From Dehalococcoidia bacterium (GTDB taxonomy: Bacteria; Chloroflexota; Dehalococcoidia; UBA6926), in NCBI GenBank assembly GCA_030754805.1, contig JASLZO010000085.1, positions 1-5,474 of the forward strand: a DNA stretch of 5,474 bases, given 5' to 3'. This document shows, one piece after another, positions 1 through 5,474 of the stretch (the stretch's first letter is position 1; each line of letters begins with the position of its first letter). A program made the position numbers and the translations under genes. The notes under the pieces were generated by a model that was not told the DNA's origin, searched no databases, and saw only the letters and a list, made by a program, of their open reading frames with translations.

Positions 1-711
1 CACAGCCCGGACCTGGCGCATGTCGGCACGTTCTTCCTAGAGGAGGCAGTCGGCGGGGCGGTGATCGGACTCGCACTAGGATTCGGCGCGTACTGGCTGA
101 TGCGGACGATTGACGAGTACACGGTCGAGGTTCTGTTGAGCCTGGCGCTGGTGTCGGGCGGGTACGCATTCGCCGCGGCGATCCACGTATCGGGGCCGAT
201 CGCGATCGTGGTGGCCGGGATCATCATTGGGAACCAAGGTCGGGCGACCGCGATGTCGGAGACGACGAAGCGGTACCTGGATCACTTCTGGGAGCTGGTC
301 GACGAGATCCTGACGGCGGTGTTGTTCGTGCTCGTCGGGATCGTGGTGATCGATATCGAATTGACGGAAGCTTCATTACTTGCGGGCGCCTTAGCGGTCC
401 CGATTGGACTCGCGGCGCGACTGGTGAGCCTGTCGTTGCCCGGGCTGGCGTTCCACCTGGTCGGCATCCGAACGTTCGACCCGAAGACAGTCGTGGCGCT
501 GACGTGGGGCGGGTTGCGTGGGGGGGTGTCGGTTGCGCTGGCGCTATCGCTCCCGCCTTCGGACGAGCGAGACCTGATCGTGACCGCTTCCTACGTGGTG
601 GTGGCGTTCGCTGTCTTGGTGCAGGGATTGACGTTCGGGCGGTTGGTGGGACGGTTGTTCCCATCGGAAGAGGCAGAGTCAGAGGCGGTGGAAGCCGGGG
701 CGGAGCACTAG
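1..711 (+). CDS. CPA1-family Na+/H+ antiporter (NhaP-type), C-terminal part
   Basis: This is the end of an inner-membrane cation:proton antiporter, which would exchange Na+ (or K+) for protons in pH and salt homeostasis. The frame is open from base 1, so the gene starts upstream of the window; the GTG at 61 is internal. The visible 236 residues are mostly hydrophobic, with about six to seven membrane segments (roughly residues 20-33, 42-60, 64-77, 103-118, 124-150, 163-185 and 190-212). Family marks are SGPIAIVVAGIIIG (64-77), FWELVDEIL (96-104) followed by LFVLVG, and the strongly conserved TWGGLRGGVSVALALSLP (168-185). The N-terminal half, with the ion-binding acidic pair expected in the family, is outside the window. 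The protein ends in a short acidic tail (EEAESEAVEAGAEH), with no large cytoplasmic domain. Codons are strongly G/C-ending, unlike the converging hydrolase gene 7 bases away. Family assignment is firm; the transported ion is not shown. Confidence 0.93.
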   Translation, partial: HSPDLAHVGTFFLEEAVGGAVIGLALGFGAYWLMRTIDEYTVEVLLSLALVSGGYAFAAAIHVSGPIAIVVAGIIIGNQGRATAMSETTKRYLDHFWELVDEILTAVLFVLVGIVVIDIELTEASLLAGALAVPIGLAARLVSLSLPGLAFHLVGIRTFDPKTVVALTWGGLRGGVSVALALSLPPSDERDLIVTASYVVVAFAVLVQGLTFGRLVGRLFPSEEAESEAVEAGAEH

Positions 712-718
712 GCTCTGA

Positions 719-1636
719 TCAGGCCAGGTAACTGTCTACTACCTCATCCCCGGTTGTGACCCAGACACCTTCGTGCTCGACGATGTGCTGCACGATTCTT
801 TCCAGGTATCTGATGCGGAACGGCTGCCCCATCACCCACGGGTGGACGGTTAGTACCATCAGGCGGCCTCCGGCTTCTGCGTCGAGGTATAGGCGATCGA
901 ACGCATCGATAACCATTTGCGTGTATGACCCAAGCGTCCATCGGCGAACGTGCAGCGCGTGAACGTCGTCTAACTCGGCCATAACCGGGAGCGCAACGAG
1001 CGAACCCTCGGGTGTCGACATCTGATAGGGCTGCTCGTCATTCGGCCAATCACACACGTAGCGAAGGTTGGCCTCCGCCAACAGCGGCACCGTTCGAGAT
1101 GATTCGCCGTACTCAACGCCCATCCAACCGGAGGGATCGTGACCGGCTGCGGCAGCGATCGCGTGCATAGACTCCGCGATGGATCGTCGTTCTTCGTCTT
1201 CGCCCATTTCCTCTGTGACCATGCGACTAGATCGGGTTCCATGGGCGATTAGGTCCCAACCTCGATCCGTACTTGCCTGCACGAGGTGAGGGTAAGCTTC
1301 CGCTACGCCGGCATCGATCGCCGCGCTGGCTCGGACCGCGTACCTATCCATGACTTCCATAACGCGATAGATGCCAACTCTGTTGCCGTACTCTCGGGGC
1401 GATGTGAGATGAACATCTGGGACTGAGGGATAGGCGTCGCCCCGTTTGAGCGTTGGCGGGACGTACGTGCCCGTGGGCGGGACCCAGTCTACTGACTCCA
1501 AAGCGACCAATAGGCACACAGCTAACCGTGCACCGTTCGGCCATGTCACGGGCTGTCTCGCGATGATCGGCGACCAGGAGTAATACGGGGACAATGCAGT
1601 TGGTGATGGCCGACTGTCATGGGGAGAAGGATTCAT
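719..1636 (-). CDS. PuuE-like hydrolase, polysaccharide deacetylase (CE4/NodB) fold, paralog 1
   Basis: This 305-residue protein belongs to the NodB-fold group similar to PuuE allantoinase and bacterial cyclic imidases, which hydrolyse C-N bonds of small ureides or imides rather than polysaccharides. Family marks are SPIIARQPVTWPNGARLAV (22-40), REYGNRVG (81-88), AHGTRSS (131-137), EDEERRSI (146-153), DWPNDEQPY (196-204), the late histidine in VHPWVMGQPFRIR (264-276), and HEGVWVTTGDEVVDSYL near the end. H132 and H265 are the likely conserved histidines. The NodB TFDDG motif is absent, and position 136 is Ser where H-x3-H would place a second His. Where paralog 2 has VNVEHYEF, this one has VALESVDW (E47-S48), so the pocket probably differs. 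There is no signal peptide, so it is presumably cytoplasmic. Its ATG overlaps the stop of paralog 2 (ATGA) behind only a weak GGGG site, so coupled translation is likely. It is the last gene of the unit. The substrate is unknown; a true allantoinase is one option among several. Confidence 0.88.
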   Translation of the reverse strand: MNPSPHDSRPSPTALSPYYSWSPIIARQPVTWPNGARLAVCLLVALESVDWVPPTGTYVPPTLKRGDAYPSVPDVHLTSPREYGNRVGIYRVMEVMDRYAVRASAAIDAGVAEAYPHLVQASTDRGWDLIAHGTRSSRMVTEEMGEDEERRSIAESMHAIAAAAGHDPSGWMGVEYGESSRTVPLLAEANLRYVCDWPNDEQPYQMSTPEGSLVALPVMAELDDVHALHVRRWTLGSYTQMVIDAFDRLYLDAEAGGRLMVLTVHPWVMGQPFRIRYLERIVQHIVEHEGVWVTTGDEVVDSYLA

Positions 1637-2544
1637 GGCCGCCCCATCTGAGTTCGTGTTCCTGCGCCCCCTAATCGATCGACAGCACTACGGTAGTAGT
1701 GGTCCAAGTAGTAATCGGCAATGTCGTCGGCAGTTGTTGCCCAAACACCTTCGTGAGACAAGATGTAGTCCAATACATCCTTAAGCTCGCGGATACGGTG
1801 CGGCTGTCCGGTTATGAACGGGTGAAGCGCTATGCACATCACCCGCCCCCCTTCGTCAGACTCCGCGTACAGCGCATCGAACTGGTCTTTGCAGGCTTGG
1901 ACGAACTCGCCAGTAGCGGAGAGGAACGAGTCGTTGATCTCACGCCCGTAGGGCATCATGATCAGCCGCCCTGAACGGACGTTCAACGGAAAGGGCTGGT
2001 CGTCGAGAAACCAATCTGCCTGGTACGTTAACCCGGCTTCCGCCATGAGATCAGGCGTTCTCGATGTTGCGCTGAATGCCGGGCCGAGCATGCCTTTGAG
2101 GGTTTTCCCAGTGTGTCGTCGAAGGAGCTCGATGCTTTCTTGGTAGAAAGCCCGCTCTTGGTCCTCGCTCATCCCGAAGAGGTACTGGGTGTTGTAGATC
2201 CCGTGTGACATCAAAGCCCAGTGTTGCTCCACCATCGCATCACGGACCTCAGGAAAGTGATCCATCACCGCCAGATTCAGGCTGGCAGTTCCGCGAAGGC
2301 TATAGGCCTTCAGTACATCGAGTAGCCGCCAAAACCCCACTCGATTACCGTATTCGCGGTATCCATACTCGTGTACGTCAGGTTGGGGTACGCGTGACCA
2401 TGCGCTACGGTACGCATTGTGTCCCGCCACGAACTCGTAGTGTTCGACGTTCACGGCCAACCAGAGCGCGATCCGGGCGCCGCCTGGCCATACAATCCGT
2501 TCTCGTTCGTCCATCCCCGAGTACGTGATGTGATTGCTATACAT
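1633..2544 (-). CDS. PuuE-like hydrolase, polysaccharide deacetylase (CE4/NodB) fold, paralog 2
   Basis: This 303-residue protein is a second member of the same PuuE-like hydrolase family, clearly diverged from its neighbour (I estimate about a third identical by eye). Marks are WPGGARIALW (19-28), VNVEHYEF (31-38), REYGNRVG (63-70), SHGIYNT (113-119), SEDQERAFY (126-134), ADWFLDDQPFPL (176-187), ALHPFITGQPHRIREL (239-254) and HEGVWATT. H114 and H241 are the likely active-site histidines. E34-H35 is the usual form of that motif in the group, as I recall it. There is no NodB TFDDG motif and no signal peptide. The ATG at 2544 is preferred over M11: it has the AGAGAGGT ribosome site, and the family's Tyr-Ser motif before WPxGAR (here Y8-S9) lies upstream of M11. 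It overlaps the MFS stop by 8 bases and the next start by 4. A polar tail of about 20 residues follows the domain. It probably shares a pathway with the carrier; the substrate is unknown. Confidence 0.89.
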   Translation of the reverse strand: MYSNHITYSGMDERERIVWPGGARIALWLAVNVEHYEFVAGHNAYRSAWSRVPQPDVHEYGYREYGNRVGFWRLLDVLKAYSLRGTASLNLAVMDHFPEVRDAMVEQHWALMSHGIYNTQYLFGMSEDQERAFYQESIELLRRHTGKTLKGMLGPAFSATSRTPDLMAEAGLTYQADWFLDDQPFPLNVRSGRLIMMPYGREINDSFLSATGEFVQACKDQFDALYAESDEGGRVMCIALHPFITGQPHRIRELKDVLDYILSHEGVWATTADDIADYYLDHYYRSAVDRLGGAGTRTQMGRP

Positions 2545-3904
2545 GTCCGCTTGACCTCTCTGAATCCGTTTGGGCGATCCTTGTATTGACCGGCCCGGCG
2601 AATCGCTTCGATCCCCGTCCCGTCAAAGCTGCGAGGGGTACGACGGAAAGTGTGAGAATGGAGAACGCAGCAAGCGCTGGTTCATACGTCCCATAGCGGT
2701 CGAACGTCCAACCGAGCGCAACGGGACCGATGACGCCCGCGCCAATCGAGACGCTGGTCAACAGGCCTTGAATCGATCCGAACGCTCGCGTGCCGAAGAG
2801 TATGCCGACCAACAGGGGGCGGGCCGAGATGGAGGCTCCGAACGTCAGCCCCAGTACGGCCACGCTTGTGAGCTCTAGCCAGTAGTCCGAAATTGCGATC
2901 ATGCCGAAGATTGCTAGTGTCTGACCAACGAGGACTCCGATTATGATCCATCGCCAATCGAATGCATCGAGGAGCACGCCAGCGGCGAACCGACCAATCC
3001 CGCTAAACGCAGTTAGTACGGCGACGGTGGTTGCAGCCTGCGTCAGCGAGTAGCCAAGGCTCTGAAAGTAAGGGACTTGGTGCACTAAGAGCCCACTCAA
3101 CGCGAGTCCATGTACCCCAAGGATCACCGCGACACTCCAGAACACCCTGCTTTGGAGTGTTTCCATTACGGAGAGGCCCTCTCCCTCTTCTTCCGAGGCT
3201 TCATCCACGTTGGCCTCGCCCCCTGTCACGACTGAGCTTGGGGTTTTGGATGGTTCGTTGATGCCTCGGTCGTCACCGTCTGGCAGATAGCCGTAATCCT
3301 CTGGACGTGAACGAGCGACGAGTGCCGTAGGTATACCGATTACCCAGAATCCCACGCCGAGGACTCGCATCGCGCCTCGCCACCCCAGCGCTTCCTCTAG
3401 CAGCGCTACCAAGATGACCAGAGGGCCACCGACCATAGGTCCCATAAGTGCAAGACCTATCGCTCGTCCCCGCAACCTCCGGAACCACTTCGCGACCACG
3501 GTCGTCCAGCTGACGCTATGCGATGCACCACTCATGCCGAACGAGATGATGAGTAAAGTTGCGTAAAAGCTCACCAGCGAATTGATATAACTCATCAGTA
3601 GCATCCCCGCCCCTGCGAGGATGACCCCAGCGAGGATCACGCTTCGGGCGCCGAAGCGGTCGACGGCGAACCCCATGAGCGGAGCTACGACTCCCGATTC
3701 GACCTGTCGGAGAGAGAACGCACCTGAGGTGGCCGTTCGGCTCCAACCAAACTCCCTAAGCAAGGGGAGAAAGAACACCTGAAATCCATAAGCAAACGCT
3801 GTCGCGATGTAGGCGTTGAGGATCGCTGAGGCCGCGACGATATACCACCCGTAGAACAGCCGTATGCGCCACGGCCTACTTACCGAGCGTAGCAGCGGTT
3901 TCAT
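2537..3904 (-). CDS. Major facilitator superfamily carrier, OFA/MCT-like
   Basis: This 455-residue, 12-helix MFS carrier sits in the inner membrane. The N-terminus RLFYGWYIVAASAILNAY (15-32) and the segment AKWFRRLRGRAIGLALMG (138-155) resemble the oxalate/formate antiporter and monocarboxylate-type branch, whose known members move small carboxylates. The MFS loop 2-3 motif is GFAVDRFGAR (78-87), with D82, R83 and R87 kept. A second, weaker copy, GWTFDRYGTY (398-407), appears late in the second half. Two six-helix halves are separated by a polar loop at about 200-250 holding a very acidic stretch (DEASEEEGEG, 234-243). Length is normal for the family. The start is the only usable ATG: an in-frame TGA lies 12 bases upstream, and no clear ribosome site precedes it. 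It is the first gene of a coupled unit with the two hydrolases, so it likely imports their substrate or exports a product. Parts are AT-rich (3541-3600 has 23 G/C of 60), unlike the flanking genes. The substrate cannot be deduced. Confidence 0.9.
   Translation of the reverse strand: MKPLLRSVSRPWRIRLFYGWYIVAASAILNAYIATAFAYGFQVFFLPLLREFGWSRTATSGAFSLRQVESGVVAPLMGFAVDRFGARSVILAGVILAGAGMLLMSYINSLVSFYATLLIISFGMSGASHSVSWTTVVAKWFRRLRGRAIGLALMGPMVGGPLVILVALLEEALGWRGAMRVLGVGFWVIGIPTALVARSRPEDYGYLPDGDDRGINEPSKTPSSVVTGGEANVDEASEEEGEGLSVMETLQSRVFWSVAVILGVHGLALSGLLVHQVPYFQSLGYSLTQAATTVAVLTAFSGIGRFAAGVLLDAFDWRWIIIGVLVGQTLAIFGMIAISDYWLELTSVAVLGLTFGASISARPLLVGILFGTRAFGSIQGLLTSVSIGAGVIGPVALGWTFDRYGTYEPALAAFSILTLSVVPLAALTGRGSKRFAGPVNTRIAQTDSERSSGHV
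2554..2561 (-). promoter_or_regulatory. Ribosome binding site for PuuE-like paralog 2
   Basis: The minus strand reads AGAGAGGT nine bases before the ATG at 2544, inside the last codons of the MFS gene. It is the clearest Shine-Dalgarno-like site in the window and supports the chosen start. With the 8-base overlap, it suggests that ribosomes finishing the carrier can re-initiate here and that independent initiation is also possible. Confidence 0.6.
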
Positions 3905-4183
3905 CTGACGGTATCAGGAGCCGGCGTATGTCGTGTCCTGCCTGGGCGAGCGACTCGCATTGCTGCTCCGTCGGTGTTCAAAAAACGGTGGCGGGGCGAC
4001 CATGCGGACGAGCAGTGGGTGGCGGCGTTGAAGGAAGAACTGGCCGACTCTCGGATTTTGTTGGAGTTGTTGGAGTGGTGGTTCGGGGTGCACCTGGACG
4101 AGGAAGCTCAACGCACGATGGATACGAAGCTTCGCGCTCGGTGGCCCGAAGCGTTCGAATCAGCGTTCGCTCAACCCAGGGTG
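3905..4183. other. Gene-free gap with an open + strand frame of unknown status
   Basis: This 279-base gap separates the ThDP enzyme stop from the MFS start. On the + strand a frame is open from 3893 through the gap to 4546. A GTG at 3974 would begin a 190-residue product whose first 70 residues lie in the gap and look protein-like: charged and helical, with LLELLEWWFG near residues 30-40, and mainly G/C-ending codons. No ribosome site precedes that GTG. The rest lies antisense and codon-aligned to the ThDP gene, where open frames are expected by chance. It may be a gene remnant or nothing. Also present are a 10-base palindrome CGAAGCTTCG (4125-4134), a 7-base direct repeat GCGTTCG (4151-4157 and 4163-4169), and a CGGTG repeat (3972-3976 and 3986-3990). 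I see no convincing promoter for the carrier unit and no terminator with a T-run for the ThDP gene. Confidence 0.5.
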
Positions 4184-5474
4184 TCAGACCTTGTGGTGCT
4201 TCTGGATGTCGGCGGGAGGGAGGAACGAGGGACTTGGCATGACGCCAAGGGGGACCTCTATCAGAGTTGGCGCGTCGGTTTCTATGGCGTGCTTGAGGAC
4301 CTTCAGAAGCTGGTCCGGGTCCGTGGCCCGGATTCCGGCGACGCCGAACGAGTGTGCGAGGGCGACGAAGTCCGGGTTGTGAAGGTCGGTCGCGATGATG
4401 TGGCCGTCGAACCGGGTGTCTTGGGTGCGGCGGACGTTGCCGAAGGCGTTGTCGTTGAAGACGATGGCAACGGCGCCAATCTGGTGCTGGACCATGGTGG
4501 CGAGTTCCTGGACGTTGTACATGAACCCGCCGTCACCATTGATTGAGACGACCGCTTTGTCCGGGTTTCCGACCTTTGCGCCGAGGGCGGTGGCGAACCC
4601 GTAGCCGAGCGTGCCCTGGTATCCGGACGTAACGTAGGTGCGGGGTTCGTAGACGGGGAAGCCTTCGCGAGAGTAGTAGCCGACCTGGGTACTTTCGTCG
4701 ACGAGGATCCCGTCCCTTGGGAGAGCCTCGCGGATCGCGGCCGCGTACTCGGTCAGGGGGCTGAGCCCGCCTAGTTTCTCACCGATGGCGTCGCGGGTTG
4801 CTTGAACGGTTTCCTCCTGCGATTCGCGTGCCGCGTTATGTCGAGAGACGCGGCGCGTGATTTCGCCAAGGCCGCGCCTGGCGTCGGACACGATCCCGAC
4901 CGTTGGGGTTGACGTGCGGCCGACCTCATCCTTGTCGATGTCGAGGTGGATGAATTTCTGGTCGGGCCCGAGCTTCCACGAGGTTCCCAGCCAGGAAGGC
5001 ATGGAGAAGCGCGTGCCAACGGCGAGGATGACGTCGGCCTCGGGAACCATCTCGTAACCACCCGCGGCGGTCAGCGCGAGCGGATGTTCGGAGGAGAGGG
5101 CTCCCTTAGCGTTTGGAGACATGGCGACCGGTGCGCCGAGCATCTCGGCGAGCACTCGGAGTTCGCCCGTGGCGCCGCTCGTGATGACACCACTTCCGGC
5201 GTAGATGATGGGGCGTTTAGCCGCTCCGAGGAGACCGGCGGCGCGATCAAGCTCATTGGAGTCGCCCTCGACCGGCGTGACAGGTCCGGGCTCGGCGAGT
5301 TCGACTTCCTGCCTACCCATGAGGACGTCGGGTGGGACCTCGATCTCGACCGGGCGGGGACGGCCCGAGCCGAGCTGATCGAACGCCTCACGGACCACTC
5401 CCGGGACGTCGCTAGCGTTGCTCGCGAGTGCCGCCCACTTGGTGACCGACGCGACCATTCCGATCTGGTCTTTG
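4184..5474 (-). CDS. ThDP-dependent enzyme, acetolactate synthase-like (N-terminus outside the window)
   Basis: This is the central and C-terminal part of a thiamine-diphosphate enzyme of the acetolactate synthase/benzoylformate decarboxylase superfamily, which cleaves or condenses 2-oxo acids. The frame stays open to the right edge (KDQIG precedes the ATG at 5458), so that ATG is internal and the gene starts beyond 5474. Numbering from it: TKWA (6-9) ends the pyrimidine-binding domain; the central Rossmann-like domain includes AKRPIIYAGSGVI (80-92) and VGTRFSMPSWLG (147-158); the cofactor domain has GTLGYGFATALGAKVG (282-297), the ThDP/Mg motif GDGGFMYN (308-315) and FNDNAFGNVRR (334-344). 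D309 and D336 are the expected metal-site positions; acetolactate synthases usually have Asn at the latter. The catalytic Glu of domain 1 is not visible. Domain order and length fit the family. It runs the same way as the MFS unit but 279 bases before it, so co-transcription is uncertain. Codons are more G/C-biased than in the downstream genes. It is probably not a housekeeping IlvB, but the substrate is unknown. Confidence 0.9.
   Translation of the reverse strand, partial: KDQIGMVASVTKWAALASNASDVPGVVREAFDQLGSGRPRPVEIEVPPDVLMGRQEVELAEPGPVTPVEGDSNELDRAAGLLGAAKRPIIYAGSGVITSGATGELRVLAEMLGAPVAMSPNAKGALSSEHPLALTAAGGYEMVPEADVILAVGTRFSMPSWLGTSWKLGPDQKFIHLDIDKDEVGRTSTPTVGIVSDARRGLGEITRRVSRHNAARESQEETVQATRDAIGEKLGGLSPLTEYAAAIREALPRDGILVDESTQVGYYSREGFPVYEPRTYVTSGYQGTLGYGFATALGAKVGNPDKAVVSINGDGGFMYNVQELATMVQHQIGAVAIVFNDNAFGNVRRTQDTRFDGHIIATDLHNPDFVALAHSFGVAGIRATDPDQLLKVLKHAIETDAPTLIEVPLGVMPSPSFLPPADIQKHHKV

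Noticed and set aside
224..664. A 146-residue - strand frame opposite the antiporter
   Set aside because: Its Arg/Pro/Ser-rich translation is typical of the antisense of a G/C-biased gene. The + strand frame carries clear antiporter motifs.
61..711. GTG at 61 as the true start of the antiporter
   Set aside because: The frame is open to base 1, and the residues before it continue the family sequence, so the start lies upstream of the window.
706..728. Bidirectional intrinsic terminator between the convergent genes
   Set aside because: The hairpin has only about five to seven pairs with a bulge and a mismatch, and no T-run follows on either strand.
2205..2528. A 107-residue + strand frame opposite hydrolase paralog 2
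   Set aside because: It lies entirely antisense to a well-supported gene, and its translation is low-complexity Arg/Ser/Pro-rich with no recognisable features.
719..2544. The two hydrolases as one gene split by a frameshift
   Set aside because: Each is complete, with the full set of family marks from WPxGAR to HEGVW, so they are tandem paralogs.
4125..4152. Intrinsic terminator after the ThDP gene
   Set aside because: GCTTCG (4129-4134) can pair with CGAAGC (4147-4152), but the loop is 12 bases, the stem is short and no T-run follows on the minus strand.
4184..4546. Open + strand frame antisense to the ThDP gene (remainder of the 190-residue frame from 3974)
   Set aside because: It is codon-aligned antisense to a well-supported gene. 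Such frames stay open when the sense gene avoids TTA, CTA and TCA codons, as G/C-biased genes do. The translation shows no family features.
4184..5458. ATG at 5458 as the true start of the ThDP enzyme
   Set aside because: The frame continues to the window edge (KDQIG), and the protein would lack most of its first domain. The gene is cut by the window.

Overview
The window holds five protein-coding regions and no RNA genes, mobile elements or CRISPR arrays that I can see. It suggests a free-living bacterium of moderate to fairly high GC. I cannot assign a phylum. An environmental Chloroflexota or actinobacterial type lineage would fit the mix of PuuE-like hydrolases, MFS carriers and ThDP enzymes, but that is only an impression.

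Layout: the + strand carries the last 236 codons of a CPA1 (NhaP-type) Na+/H+ antiporter, ending at 711. Everything else is on the - strand. Read in the direction of transcription (right to left) it is: a ThDP-dependent acetolactate synthase-like enzyme whose N-terminus lies beyond the right edge (5474 to 4184); a 279-base gap; an OFA/MCT-like MFS carrier (3904 to 2537); and two tandem, diverged PuuE-like hydrolases of the polysaccharide-deacetylase fold (2544 to 1633 and 1636 to 719). The carrier and the first hydrolase overlap by 8 bases. The two hydrolases overlap by 4 bases (ATGA). These three genes therefore almost certainly form one translationally coupled unit. The antiporter and the last hydrolase converge, with only 7 bases between their stop codons.

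Working hypothesis: the carrier imports a small organic acid or amide/imide-type compound. One or both PuuE-like hydrolases open or deacylate it; their characterised relatives act on allantoin or cyclic imides. The ThDP enzyme may act on a 2-oxo acid product, if it is co-transcribed across the 279-base gap. No substrate can be read from the sequence. The antiporter appears unrelated.

The carrier and hydrolase block looks less GC-rich and less codon-biased than the flanking genes, which hints that it may be an acquired catabolic cassette. The only part without an assigned gene is 3905-4183. It contains an open + strand frame with protein-like content, possibly a gene remnant, and no convincing promoter or terminator.
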